Source: Atherix ibis (taxonomy: Eukaryota; Arthropoda; Insecta; Diptera; Athericidae). From it: a stretch of DNA of 64,000 nucleotides. A program made the position numbers and the translations under genes. The stretch lies in the NCBI GenBank assembly GCA_958298945.1, contig OY282610.1, forward strand, positions 21,538,233 through 21,602,232. Reading direction: 5' to 3'. Below the pieces are notes generated by a model that was given only the letters and a program-made list of their open reading frames with translations, made no database searches and was not told the origin of the DNA. Within the stretch, counting starts at the first letter, position 1, and every line of letters begins with the position of its first letter. Positions 37,314-48,373 of this stretch are shown piece after piece.

Positions 37314-37825
37314 ATGGCGGCATGCATTGATTTATCAATTCAAATAAAAATTTCATACACTTGCAATTTTTCTGTGTTTTTTTGTTTGTTGCAAATTTGT
37401 AAGCCGAACACTTAAAAAAGCGGCCATAACGCGTCGGAGTGCTGGAGAAAAAAATGCTGTCGGAAGTCGTGGTACCAACCGTTAAGCATGGTGGTGGGTC
37501 GGTTATGGTTTGTGGTTTGGATTATTGGGACTTTAAGAGTGAGCAGTCTCTAAACATTTTCGAGATGAATGCTCTTCCATCAGGACTTCGGCCAATTGGT
37601 GAAGGGTTCGTTATACAGCAGGATAACGATCGAAAATAAAATTTAAAATTATTCAAAGATTGTCTTCAAAATAAAGAAAAGAAGACGGAATTTTCGAAAA
37701 TATGACATGGCCGATCGTAACCGCATAGAATTTATATAGGATGAGGTAGACAGAAGGGGGTCTAAACAGGACTTATGGAGGATTATTTTTTCAACAAAAA
37801 AAACTGATGAACCGTAATTCCTAGA

Positions 37826-40090
37826 ATCATACAAGCTGTATCGTCATCAAACAAGCACAAAAAGCAAATGCTCGGGGAAAAAGCAATTTTACATTGCATT
37901 TTTAATTTGATAATAAAAAAAAAATTTTTTTATTATATTCACAAAATTTTCTTTTTATATGTTTTCCCCCAAAAAACCAAGATGGTCGCTAACTTTTGGC
38001 CGGGAGTGTATGCGTTAAAGTCGTCTAAATTTTTTTGTTGAAAAATCATAATTTTTTCTTAAAGTGGATTTTTTCATATCTTATTAATGGGTTAATATTC
38101 GAATTGAATAAGGAAGATTACCAACTTAAGAATAAACAACGCTGCACTAACGCATTAAAAGGCCGTCTGACTAAATACAATAGTAAAAGCTCATACAAGC
38201 TGTGTCGTCATCAAACAAGCACAAAAGCGGTTTTCTCGGCGAAAAACCAATTTGTGCAATTGTTTTTTTTATATTGCATTTTTAATTTGATAATAAAAAA
38301 AAATTTTTTTTATTATATTCACAAAATTTTCTTTTTATATGTTTTCCCCCAAAAAACCAAGATGGTCGCTAACTTTTGGCCGGGAGTGTATGCGTTAAAG
38401 TCGTCTAAATTTTTTTGTTGAAAAATCATAATTTTCTCTTAAAGTTTTTGATTTTTTTCATTTCTTATTAATGGGTTAATATTCGAATTGAATAAGGAAG
38501 ATTACCAACTTAAGAATAAACAACGCTGCACTAACGCATTAAAAGGCCGTCTGACTAAATACAATAGTAAAAGCTCATACAAGCTGTGTCGTCATCAAAC
38601 AAGCACAAAAGCGGTTTTCTCGGCGAAAAACCAATTTGTGCAATTGTTTTTTTTATATTGCATTTTTAATTTGATAATAAAAAAAAATTTTTTTTATTAT
38701 ATTCACAAAATTTTCTTTTTATATGTTTTCCCCCAAAAAACCAAGATGGTCGCTAACTTTTGGCCGGGAGTGTATGCGTTAAAGTCGTCTAAATTTTTTT
38801 GTTGAAAAATCATAATTTTTTCTTAAAGTGGATTTTTTCATATCTTATTAATGGGTTAATATTCGAATTGAATAAGGAAGATTACCAACTTAAGAATAAA
38901 CAACGCTGCACTAACGCATTAAAAGGCCGTCTGACTAAATACAATAGTAAAAGCTCATACAAGCTGTGTCGTCATCAAACAAGCACAAAAGCGGTTTTCT
39001 CGGCGAAAAACCAATTTGTGCAATTGTTTTTTTTATATTGCATTTTTAATTTGATAATAAAAAAAAATTTTTTTTATTATATTCACAAAATTTTCTTTTT
39101 ATATGTTTTCCCCCAAAAAACCAAGATGGTCGCTAACTTTTGGCCGGGAGTGTATGCGTTAAATTCGCCTAAATTTTTTTTTTTTAAAATCATAATTTTC
39201 TCTTAAAGTTTTTGATTTTTTTCATTTCTTATTAATGGGTTAATATTCGAATTGAATAAGGAAGATTACCAACTTAAGAATAAACAACGCTGCACTAACG
39301 CATTAAAAGGCCGTCTGACTAAATACAATAGTAAAAGCTCATACAAGCTGTGTCGTCATCAAACAAGCACAAAAGCGGTTTTCTCGGCGAAAAACCAATT
39401 TGTGCAATTGTTTTTTTTATATTGCATTTTTAATTTGATAATAAAAAAAAATTTTTTTTATTATATTCACAAAATTTTCTTTTTATATGTTTTCCCCCAA
39501 AAAACCAAGATGGTCGCTAACTTTTGGCCGGGAGTGTATGCGTTAAAGTCGTCTAAATTTTTTTGTTGAAAAATCATAATTTTTTCTTAAAGTGGATTTT
39601 TTCATATCTTATTAATGGGTTAATATTCGAATTGAATAAGGAAGATTACCAACTTAAGAATAAACAACGCTGCACTAACGCATTAAAAGGCCGTCTGACT
39701 AAATACAATAGTAAAAGCTCATACAAGCTGTGTCGTCATCAAACAAGCACAAAAGCGGTTTTCTCGGCGAAAAACCAATTTGTGCAATTGTTTTTTTTAT
39801 ATTGCATTTTTAATTTGATAATAAAAAAAAATTTTTTTTATTATATTCACAAAATTTTCTTTTTATATGTTTTCCCCCAAAAAACCAAGATGGTCGCTAA
39901 CTTTTGGCCGGGAGTGTATGCGTTAAATTCGCCTAAATTTTTTTTTTTTAAAATCATAATTTTCTCTTAAAGTTTTTGATTTTTTTCATTTCTTATTAAT
40001 GGGTTAATATTCGAATTGAATAAGGAAGATTACCAACTTAAGAATAAACAACGCTGCACTTACGCATTAAAAGGCCGTCTGACTAAATAG
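37826..40090. repeat. Higher-order tandem array of 380/384 bp monomers seeded by the Tc1 3' end
   Basis: Full monomers are 38011-38390 (380), 38391-38774 (384), 38775-39154 (380), 39155-39538 (384) and 39539-39918 (380). A partial sixth runs to about 40090. The 380 bp type has TTCTTAAAGTGGATTTTTTC; the 384 bp type has CTCTTAAAGTTTTTGATTTT. They alternate, so the higher-order unit is 764 bp. The right half of each monomer equals 37826-38010, the Tc1 tail with its terminal repeat; the left half is not from the transposon part seen here. Monomers are nearly identical. The ORFs of 105-135 codons present in each are repeat-derived, part being transposase C-terminus and 3' region, and are not host genes. 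Confidence 0.92.
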
Positions 40091-40797
40091 CAAAAGTCTA
40101 GTCTAGCCTTTAAGCCTTTAGGAAAAGCCTTTGAAATGGATTCTTTTATAAAGAAATTCTCCATTTCTTTTCCCAGACCTACTTTTTGATACAAATATTC
40201 TGAGTGGAAGTTCGCATATAAAAGCTTTTTTGTCTTACAGTGGAGAATCTATTTAATAAAAAGTAACTAAAAAAAAAAGTAAAGACATAAATTAAAGAAA
40301 AGAAATTCCACAAATCATAAAAATCCTTTAAAGAGAAGTGAAGTCTTTAATAGTGAATTTTTGTAGGTAATTTTTTTCTTTATACTTTTTACTTTAAGTC
40401 CGAATGTTGATTGACTTTAGGTTCTTCTTCTCTCCATCTTTTTTTAACTATTAGAAATTTTAATTCTTATCAAATTTCAAGCAGTTCAATTTTAATTTCA
40501 CTTTTAAAATAAAAACAACGATTTTTAGTCAGTCTGCTTTAGTCATTTTTTAATTGGATTTTTGAAAGGAATTGATTATTTTCCTGTTTGAAGAAGGACA
40601 ATTACTTAGAATCCTTTATTGAGATCAGTTTTATCAGAACGTTGTCATAGGAGATTTTTTATTGAAATAGTTTTTTTTTTGTATATAAATTTTTCTTTCG
40701 AAAAGAAGAATTAAAATAAAATGAAAAATAATTTTGCGGAAAGAAATTTTCATCGAAACTTTTATTTTTAATTTTTTTCTTCTTCTTTCAATTACAG
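40091..40797. other. beta-Spec: AT-rich DNA ending in a splice acceptor (end of a 5' intron of beta-Spec)
   Basis: No ORF of note. The 3' end, TTTTTTTCTTCTTCTTTCAATTACAG at 40772-40797, is a strong pyrimidine tract plus acceptor. This makes the stretch the end of a 5' UTR intron whose upstream exon was not located. Confidence 0.5.
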
Positions 40798-41059
40798 ACT
40801 AGCAAATAAAAATATAAGAAGGATCCGTCAATTTGGTCACAACAACAACTTGTACACATAAAGCGACGACGTTTCGAGAGATTTTTCATAAAATTATTAT
40901 ATTTGGGTTAGAAAAATCGAAATTGAACCCCCAAAAGTTGATAATAGTGAAAAGAAAAGAGTTGGAAATAGTTTTATTAAAATTTTCTTTTATTTTGGAA
41001 CTGTTATAATTAATAACCTAAAATAATTGAAAACGACAAGAAATTAAAACCGGAAAACA
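40798..41059 (+). other. beta-Spec: 5' untranslated part of the first coding exon of beta-Spec
   Basis: Follows the probable acceptor at 40797 and reaches the start codon at 41060. The start context AAAACAATGACG fits the insect preference for A at -3 and upstream A/C. The leader is about 262 nt and AT-rich, without a long upstream ORF. If the acceptor is not used, transcription could instead start inside this stretch. Confidence 0.5.
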
Positions 41060-41521
41060 ATGACGACAGATATATCATTTGTACGCTGGGATCCTAGCCA
41101 GGGTCCTGGCACTGAATATATCGACGAATACGAATATGATGGCGGCAATTCGAGCTCACGCCTATTCGAACGATCACGTATTAAGGCATTAGCCGAAGAA
41201 CGAGAATCTGTACAAAAGAAAACCTTCACAAAATGGGTTAATTCACATTTGGTTCGTGTCAATTGTCGTATACAGGATTTGTATGTGGATATGCGCGATG
41301 GTAAAAATCTGATCCGTTTGCTGGAAGTACTATCCGGTGAACGGCTTCCAAAACCGACAAAAGGCAAGATGCGTATTCATTGTTTGGAAAATGTTGACAA
41401 AGCATTGCAATTCCTTCGTGAGCAGCGTGTCCATTTGGAGAATATCGGTTCACATGACATTGTCGATGGTAATGCCTCATTGAACTTGGGATTAATTTGG
41501 ACCATTATTCTTAGATTTCAG
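41060..41521 (+). CDS. beta-Spec: Beta-spectrin, coding exon 1 (N-terminus and first calponin-homology domain)
   Basis: Encodes residues 1-154, beginning [17 protein letters not shown], the typical insect beta-spectrin N-terminus; there is no signal peptide. Residues from about 50 ([12 protein letters not shown]) to 154 (WTIILRFQ) are the first calponin-homology domain of the actin-binding head. The protein is the beta subunit of the spectrin tetramer of the submembrane skeleton; it binds F-actin through this head and pairs with alpha-spectrin along its length. The exon ends after a complete codon (phase 0) at CAG, followed by donor GTGAGT. The ORF runs past the donor, but those residues are intronic. 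The start is chosen because the first 17 residues fit the family and an in-frame stop lies upstream. Confidence 0.97.
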
Positions 41522-41604
41522 GTGAGTGTGTATAATCAATCAATTGCTTATGAGTTTTTTATTTTTACTTTGAATAAAAATACAATTGTCTCTTGCTTGG
41601 ATAG
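41522..41604 (+). other. beta-Spec: beta-Spec intron 1 (83 bp)
   Basis: GTGAGT donor and TTGGATAG acceptor. Removal joins LRFQ to IQDITIEE, the uninterrupted family sequence. Confidence 0.95.
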
Positions 41605-42605
41605 ATTCAAGATATTACAATTGAAGAAGTCGATAATAAAGAAACTAAATCGGCCAAGGATGCACTTCTTTTGTGGTGTCAAATGAAAACTGCCGGATAC
41701 CATAATGTGAATGTGCGAAACTTTACGACATCTTGGCGTGATGGTCTGGCATTCAATGCCATTATACACAAGCACCGACCAGATTTGATACAATTCGAGA
41801 AGCTTTCGAAAAGCAATCCAATATCAAATTTGAACAATGCATTCAATGTAGCTGAAGACAAGCTTGGCTTGACAAAACTGCTGGATGCCGAGGATGTGTT
41901 CGTTGAACATCCTGATGAGAAGTCGATTATCACATACGTTGTCACATACTATCACTACTTCAGCAAATTGAAGCAGGAAACTGTGCAGGGCAAACGTATC
42001 GGCAAAGTGGTCGGTATTGCCATGGAGAATGACAAAATGATCAACGATTACGAAACGTTCACCAGTGATCTTCTTAGATGGATCGAGAGTACCATCGAAC
42101 AGTTGGGCGATCGTACCTTTGCCAATTCGTTGATTGGTGTTCAGCAGCAGCTATCGCAGTTTGCCAATTATCGCACTGTCGAGAAGCCGCCAAAGTTTGT
42201 TGAAAAGGGCAATCTCGAAGTGCTCCTCTTCACGTTACAGTCGAAGATGCGCGCAAACAATCAGAAGCCGTACACACCGAAGGAGGGCAAGATGATCTCC
42301 GATATTAACAAGGCATGGGAACGTCTCGAGAAATCCGAACACGAACGCGAATTGGCTCTTCGTGAGGAATTAATCCGTCAGGAGAAACTAGAACAATTGG
42401 CGGCTCGTTTCAATCGTAAAGCGTCGATGCGTGAAACTTGGCTATCCGAAAACCAACGTTTGGTCAGCCAGGATAACTTTGGCATCGATTTGGCAGCTGT
42501 CGAAGCAGCAGCTAAGAAGCACGAAGCTATTGAGACAGATATCTTTGCATATGAAGAACGCGTTCAAGCGGTTGTAGCCGTTTGCGATGAACTAGAAGCT
42601 GAAAG
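41605..42605 (+). CDS. beta-Spec: Beta-spectrin, coding exon 2 (second calponin-homology domain and first repeats)
   Basis: Encodes residues 155-487 plus two bases of codon 488. It starts [19 protein letters not shown]. The second calponin-homology domain spans about 170-276 ([11 protein letters not shown] to [14 protein letters not shown]). A linker follows, then the first spectrin repeat(s) from about 300, with conserved segments such as [20 protein letters not shown] and [20 protein letters not shown]. With exon 1 it completes the actin-binding module. The exon ends GAAAG before donor GTAAGT (phase 2); the split codon becomes Arg with the next exon. The start of the exon was placed by homology to the beta-spectrin family, because the long ORF here has its first ATG inside the exon at 41671. 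Confidence 0.96.
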
Positions 42606-43010
42606 GTAAGTTTTTCGATAATTTATCTTTTTTTTTTAAAAGACTCTGTTGCTTTTGGAGATTTTATTCGAAAAATTTGTCTCGATTTTCTTGAGCAAAT
42701 ACGAAATAAAAATCCGATTTGGAATGCGAACGAGCAAAGTTGAAGTATTTTTTTGACTACAGACGACTTACCATAAAGAGGCGCAATATTTTCGAAATTG
42801 CGCTGCTTCTATTTTTTCGAGAGTTTTGAGCTCATTTCGATGATGGGAAGAGTTTGAACAGGAAATTTTTTTTTTTTGCCTAATAAAGAAAAATTAATTT
42901 GCAATTTAAAAAAAAAAATAAAAAACACAAAATAATACAAATTTCTTTTATTATTTTTTTTCTTCCCCCCTGACGTATTTTTCTTTTCTTATATAACCTC
43001 ATAAATTTAG
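42606..43010 (+). other. beta-Spec: beta-Spec intron 2 (405 bp)
   Basis: Donor GTAAGT, acceptor CATAAATTTAG. Joining restores the codon AGA and reads ERYHDIERILARKENVLRLW. No other feature was seen inside. Confidence 0.93.
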
Positions 43011-46000
43011 ATACCATGACATCGAAAGAATTTTGGCACGCAAAGAGAACGTTCTGCGCTTGTGGAATTATTTGTTGGAGTTGCTGCGTGCTCGTCGTAT
43101 GCGCCTTGAAATTTCAATGCAATTGCAACAGAACTTCCAGGAAATGTTGTACATTCTCGACAATATGGAGGAAATTAAACAATTGCTGCTCACTGACGAT
43201 TATGGCAAACATTTAATGGGTGTTGAGGACTTGCTGCAAAAGCATTCATTGGTCGAAGCCGATATCAATGTGTTGGGCGAACGCGTTAAAGTTGTTGTCC
43301 ATAATTCGCAACGTTTCCTTAGTGATGATCCTGAAGCGTATAAGCCATGCGATCCTGAATTTATTGTAAGCCGTGTACAGCAATTGGAAGACGCTTACGC
43401 TGAGCTGGTACGTTTGGCTGTTGAACGACGTAGCCGTCTTGAGGAGAGTCGTAAATTATGGCAATTCTATTGGGATACAGCCGATGAAGCCAATTGGATC
43501 AAAGAGAAGGAGCAGATTGTCTCAACCGGTGATATTGGTCATGATTTAACCACAATTCATTTATTGTTGAGCAAGCACAAGGCCCTCGAGTCTGAAATCC
43601 AATCACACGATCCCCAATTGCAAAATGTCGCCAAAATTGGTGCGGAACTTATCACAGAGAAACATTTCGGTTCGGACAGGATCAAGGATCGTCTAAAGGA
43701 AATTCTCGCAATGTGGGACCATTTATTAGATCTGACCAAATACCGTCGCCAAAGATTAGAAAACGCTGTCGAATACTTCCAACTGTTTGCCGATGCTGAC
43801 GATATCGATAATTGGATGTTGGACGCCTTGCGCCTTGTTTCGAGCGAAGACATTGGACGCGACGAAGCGAACGTGCAGTCGCTAATTAAGAAACACAAAG
43901 ACGTTACTGACGAACTCGAGAACTACAATGAGAACATAGTGCAACTGCACAAACAGGCCTCGAAACTGACATTGAACGATGACGAAAATAAAAAGGTATC
44001 GGAGCGTCTGGCCGCGATAGACGCTCGCTATGAAGAGCTCATGGAGTTGGCCAAATTGAGAAAACAACGTCTACTCGATGCACTTAGCTTGTACAAATTA
44101 ATGTCTGAAGCTGATGGTGTTGAACAATGGATCGGCGAAAAAACCAAAATGCTGGAGACAATGTCACCAGGTAAGGACATTGAAGATGTCGAGATCATGA
44201 AACACCGTTATGATGGCTTCGATAAAGAAATGAACGCAAATGCATCACGTGTTGCCGTTGTTAACCAATTAGCTCGCCAACTCCTGCATGTCGAGCATCC
44301 GAATTCGGAAGAAATCCTTGCTCGACAGAGCCAAGTCAATCAGCAGTGGTCAGAGTTACGCGATAAGGCCGACGCTAAACGCGATCAACTTAAGTCGGCG
44401 CACGGCGTTCAAACATTCTACATCGAATGCCGCGAAACGATATCGTGGATTGAGGATAAGAAACGTATTCTTACTGAAACAGACAGTCTCGAAATGGATT
44501 TGACTGGCGTTATGACATTGCAGCGTCGTCTCAGTGGTATGGAACGTGATTTGGCAGCCATTCAGGCTAAACTGACTAGCTTGGAAAAAGAGGCGGATGC
44601 CATTGAAGGAGAACATCCCGAAGAAGCAGCACTAATACGTAAGCGTATTGCCGAAATTCAATTGATTTGGGAACAACTAACTCAGATGCTCAAGGATCGT
44701 GACTCGAAATTAGAGGAAGCTGGCGATTTGCATCGGTTCTTGCGCGATTTGGATCACTTCCAAACATGGCTAACCAAGACACAAACCGATGTGGCGTCCG
44801 AGGATACACCGACTTCACTGCCAGATGCTGAGAAGCTATTGAACCAGCATCAATCGATCCGTGAAGAAATCGACAACTATACTGAAGACTACCAGAAGAT
44901 GATGGAGTACGGTGAACGCCTGACTTCCGATCCCACACAAACTGAAGATCCACAATACATGTTCTTGCGTGAACGTTTGAAGGCGCTTAAGGACGGCTGG
45001 GAAGAACTGCATCAAATGTGGGAGAATCGACAAGTTTTGCTATCGCAAAGCTTGGATCAGCAATTATTCAACCGCGATGCACGTCAGGCTGAGGTTCTAT
45101 TAAGCCAACAAGAGCACTTCCTCAGCAAAGATGACACGCCAGTCAATCTTGAACAAGCCGAGAATCAATTGAAACGTCACGAAACTTTCCTTACCACCAT
45201 GGATGCCAACGACGACAAGATAAACACTTTGGTACAGGTTGCCGATACTCTTGTAGACAAGGATCACTTTGACAAGGATAAGATTCGCAAACGATCCGAA
45301 AATATTGCTCATCGTCGTAACGATAATCGTGAACGTGCTACGGAACAACATGAAAAACTCAAGAATCAAGTGAAATTGCATGAATTCCTTCAAGATCTCG
45401 AGGAATTGACCGAATGGGTACAAGAGAAATACCTCACCTCTCAGGATGAAACATACCGTAGCGCAAAGACCATACATTCAAAATGGACACGACACCAGGC
45501 CTTTGAGGCTGAGATCGCTGCCAACAAAGAGCGCTTATTCGAAGCTCATAATGCTGCCCGGGAACTGGTCAGCGAGAAGCCCGAATTCAAAGAGATCATC
45601 GAACCTAAACTACAGGAGCTGACAAAACAATTTGAAAACCTTGAAATCCACACAAAGGACAAAGGAGCCATTCTGTTCGATGCCAATCGTGAAGTTCTCG
45701 TTCAACAGACATGCGATGATATCGATTCATATATTACCGATTTGGAAAAGCAAATCATCAATACAGACACCGGCAACGATCTAACTTCGGTCAATATTCT
45801 AATGCAGAAACAACAAGTCATTCAGACACAAATGGCATTGAAGGCACGTCAAGTGGAAGAGATCGACAAACAGACAGAATATCTACAGAGCACTGTGCCA
45901 GGCGAAAAGATCGAGCCAATTATTGTCAAGAAAACAGCTGTTGTCGATCGATTCGAGAAGATCAAGGCGCCATTGCTCGAACGGCAAAAGCAGCTCGAAA

Positions 46001-47596
46001 AGAAAAAGGAAGCGTTCCAATTTGGTCGCGACGTCGAAGACGAGAAATTATGGATCGACGAGAAGATGCCAGTCGCTACATCGACCGATTATGGCAATTC
46101 TCTATTCAACGTGAATGTTCTAAAGAAGAAGAACCAATCGCTGTCTACAGAAATAGACAATCACGAACCAAGAATCATGACTATCTGCACAAATGGACGA
46201 AAACTCATAGACGAGGGGCACGAGGATGCCGATCGGTTTGAAGATTTGATCAAGCAGCTAACACAAAAATGGCAGGAGTTAAAGGATGCAATCGAAAATC
46301 GCAAGAAGCATTTGGACCAGTCCGAGCGCGTACAGCAATATTTCTTCGACGCTCAGGAAGCTGAGTCGTGGATGAGTGAACAAGAGTTGTACATGATGGT
46401 CGAAGATCGTGGTAAAGATGAGATCAGCGCCCAAAACTTGATGAAGAAGCACGAAACCCTAGAGCAGTCAGTCGAAGACTACGCAGATACTATTCGTCAA
46501 CTAGGCGAGACTGCCCGTCAATTGACCGGCGAACAGATACCGCATGGAGATGCAGTGGCCGTTAAGCAATCACAATTGGATAAATTGTATGCTGGCCTCA
46601 AGGATTTAGCTGGTGAACGTCGTGCCCGTCTAGACGAGGCTCTTCAGCTGTTTATGTTGAACCGCGAGGTTGATGATTTGGAAAAATGGATTGAAGAACG
46701 CGAACTTGTAGCCCGCTCTCAGGAACTTGGCCAGGACTACGATCATGTGACACTGTTGTGGGAGCGTTTCAAGGAATTTGCCCAAGAAACAGCTGCAATC
46801 GGTGGCGAACGTGTTGCCAAAGCAAACGGAATTGCCGACGATCTAATTCGTGCCGGACACTCAGATGCTGCCGACATTGCCGAATGGAAAGACAGCCTCA
46901 GCGAATCGTGGCAAGATCTGCTCGAACTAATCGACACTCGAACACAAATGCTTGCCGCATCACGCGAACTCCACAAATTCTTCCACGATTGCAAGGACGT
47001 TCTCAGTCGCATTATTGAGAAGCAACACGGTGTGTCCGATGAATTGGGCCGCGATGCTGGTTCGGTTTCCGCACTACAGAGAAAACATCACAACTTCATG
47101 CAAGACCTACTCACCCTGTACTCTCAGGTTCACCTCATCAAGGAGGAGTCGGCCAAGCTACAGGCCTCCTATGCTGGTGATAAGGCCAAAGAGATCACAA
47201 ATCGCGAACAGGAAGTATTACAAGCCTGGGCAAATTTGAACGGTATGTGCGAAGCTAGGAAACAGAAATTAGCCGACACCGGTGATCTCTTCCGCTTCTT
47301 CAATATGGTGCGTACGCTAATGCTTTGGATGGAGGATGTTGTGCGCCAGATGAACACATCCGAAAAGCCGCGTGACGTATCCGGCGTCGAGCTGCTCATG
47401 AACAACCATCAAAGTCTTAAAGCCGAAATTGATACCAGACAAGACAACTTCAGCGCCTGCTTCTCTCTCGGCAAAGAGCTATTGTCGCGCAACCACTATG
47501 CCTCTGCGGAAATTAAAGATCGTCTTGTACAGCTAACAAACAGTCGAGCCGCACTACTTCATCGATGGGAAGAACGTTGGGAGAATCTACAACTGA
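43011..47596 (+). CDS. beta-Spec: Beta-spectrin, coding exon 3 (main spectrin-repeat rod)
   Basis: A single 4586 bp exon encoding the rest of codon 488 through residue 2016, plus one base. It reads YHDIERILARKENVLRLWNY at its start and WEERWENLQL at its end. The product is a run of ~106-residue three-helix spectrin repeats. Each is marked by a helix-A tryptophan pattern such as FYWDTADEANWIKEKE, FADADDIDNWMLDALR, FHRDLDHFQTWL-like and FDAQEAESWMSEQE. This is most of the beta-spectrin rod, which pairs antiparallel with alpha-spectrin; the ankyrin-binding repeats (14-15 in the family) fall in its last third. Length and order agree with a conventional ~2300-residue beta-spectrin, not the larger beta-heavy type. 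No stop or frameshift was seen. The first ATG of the open frame (43033) is not a start: coding continues from the acceptor at 43010. Confidence 0.97.
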
Positions 47597-47787
47597 GTAA
47601 GTGTGCAGAATGAAAAAATTTCGCCATTAAGAAAAATTCGCTTCAATTTTTAAAAAAAAAAATGTTTCTTCAAAATAATTGCCGATCAGTTCTGCTCTAG
47701 TAATGGGGCGCGTTAGGTGTCACACACTTCATTCAATATTTTTTATGAACCGATTTTTTTCCCTCTTTTTTTTTCGTATGTAAACAG
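47597..47787 (+). other. beta-Spec: beta-Spec intron 3 (191 bp)
   Basis: Donor GTAAGT after CAACTGA, acceptor GTATGTAAACAG. The split codon A+TT gives Ile and the join reads [14 protein letters not shown], as expected for the family. Unspliced, a stop would follow a few codons into the intron. Confidence 0.94.
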
Positions 47788-47984
47788 TTCTGGAAGTTTA
47801 TCAATTCGCTCGAGATGCAGCCGTCGCCGAGGCATGGCTTATTGCACAAGAACCATACCTGATGTCAACGGAATTGGGACACACTATCGACGAGGTTGAA
47901 AATTTGATCAAGAAACACGAAGCGTTCGAAAAATCTGCTGCTGCCCAAGAGGAGAGATTTAGCGCATTGGAGCGACTAACTACG
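47788..47984 (+). CDS. beta-Spec: Beta-spectrin, coding exon 4 (partial repeat 17, tetramerisation site)
   Basis: Encodes residues 2017-2082: [20 protein letters not shown], then [20 protein letters not shown] and FSALERLTT. This is the C-terminal partial repeat (helices A and B), which combines with the free helix of alpha-spectrin to form the tetramer. It ends in phase 0 at ACG before the donor GTACAG. The exon is flanked on the right by the transposon-bearing intron 4. Confidence 0.95.
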
Positions 47985-48373
47985 GTACAGAAATTAAATT
48001 TGTTTGTTTGGTTATATTTTCCCTCTCTTCTAATATATTTAAAGAATTCATAAATAAAAATTTAATAAAACTTTTACAAATTACTTTGCACGAAACTGAA
48101 AATTTTTTTTTGATCGAAGAGAAATGTTTTTTTTTTTTTTGGGTTGAAAAGTTAAAGTTTTATTCTCAGATCGGTAACAGAGATTAAACAAGTTTAATAT
48201 TATTTGCCGAGAAATTGTAGATTAAAGTGCGAGGTCTCACAGTTTTGTAGAACCATTCGAAATACACCAATATGGTTAAAGACATCTTACCATTGAAACG
48301 AATAAAAAGTGATGTAGCAAGATGGCTACCCTGAGAGACACCAGATTGAGCATTATTGGCCTCTTGATATATA

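Larger units (their letters stand above)
36200..37430 (+). mobile_element. DD41D-type Tc1/mariner relic inserted into the Tc1 relic
   Basis: The segment interrupts the Tc1 transposase between its WTDES-like and VPTVKHGGG motifs and carries its own, different transposase on the same strand. The exact ends are not certain. TA dinucleotides are available at both candidate borders, but no clear terminal inverted repeat was seen. Confidence 0.6.
36135..37739 (+). pseudogene. Split Tc1-type transposase (DD34E family), dead
   Basis: The left piece, about 36135-36190, reads LLWTRESKLQFFAFN. This corresponds to the WTDESKF motif with the first catalytic Asp changed to Arg. After a ~1.2 kb insertion the right piece resumes at 37436: KKMLSEVVVPTVKHGGGSVM, then FVIQQDNDRK with the second catalytic Asp present, then a stop at 37637. 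Further traces include RIEFI*DEVDRRGSK near 37725-37760, the NPIE..W(D/N)xxKR region with a TAG at 37737. A full Tc1 transposase is about 340 residues. The N-terminal DNA-binding part was not recognised. Confidence 0.75.
35405..38010 (+). mobile_element. Tc1-type transposon relic with recognisable terminal inverted repeats
   Basis: The left end begins TACACTCCCGGCCAAAA. The right end (37978-38010) is its inverse, ending TTTTGGCCGGGAGTGTA. The ~33 bp repeats match at about 28 positions, with TA at both outer edges. Between them are Tc1 transposase pieces on the + strand, listed separately. A second transposon relic (about 36200-37430) splits the transposase. The right ~185 bp of the element is also the seed of the satellite array that follows. 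Confidence 0.8.

Noticed and set aside
38035..39970. Repeated ORFs of 105-135 codons with the same translation in five copies
   Set aside because: They follow the 380/384 bp monomers exactly, include the Tc1 tail, and their identity is explained by recent DNA amplification, not by selection on a protein.
43557..47405. Long reverse-strand and other-frame ORFs across the beta-Spec exon
   Set aside because: Shadows of the 4.6 kb spectrin-repeat coding exon; none has recognisable domains.
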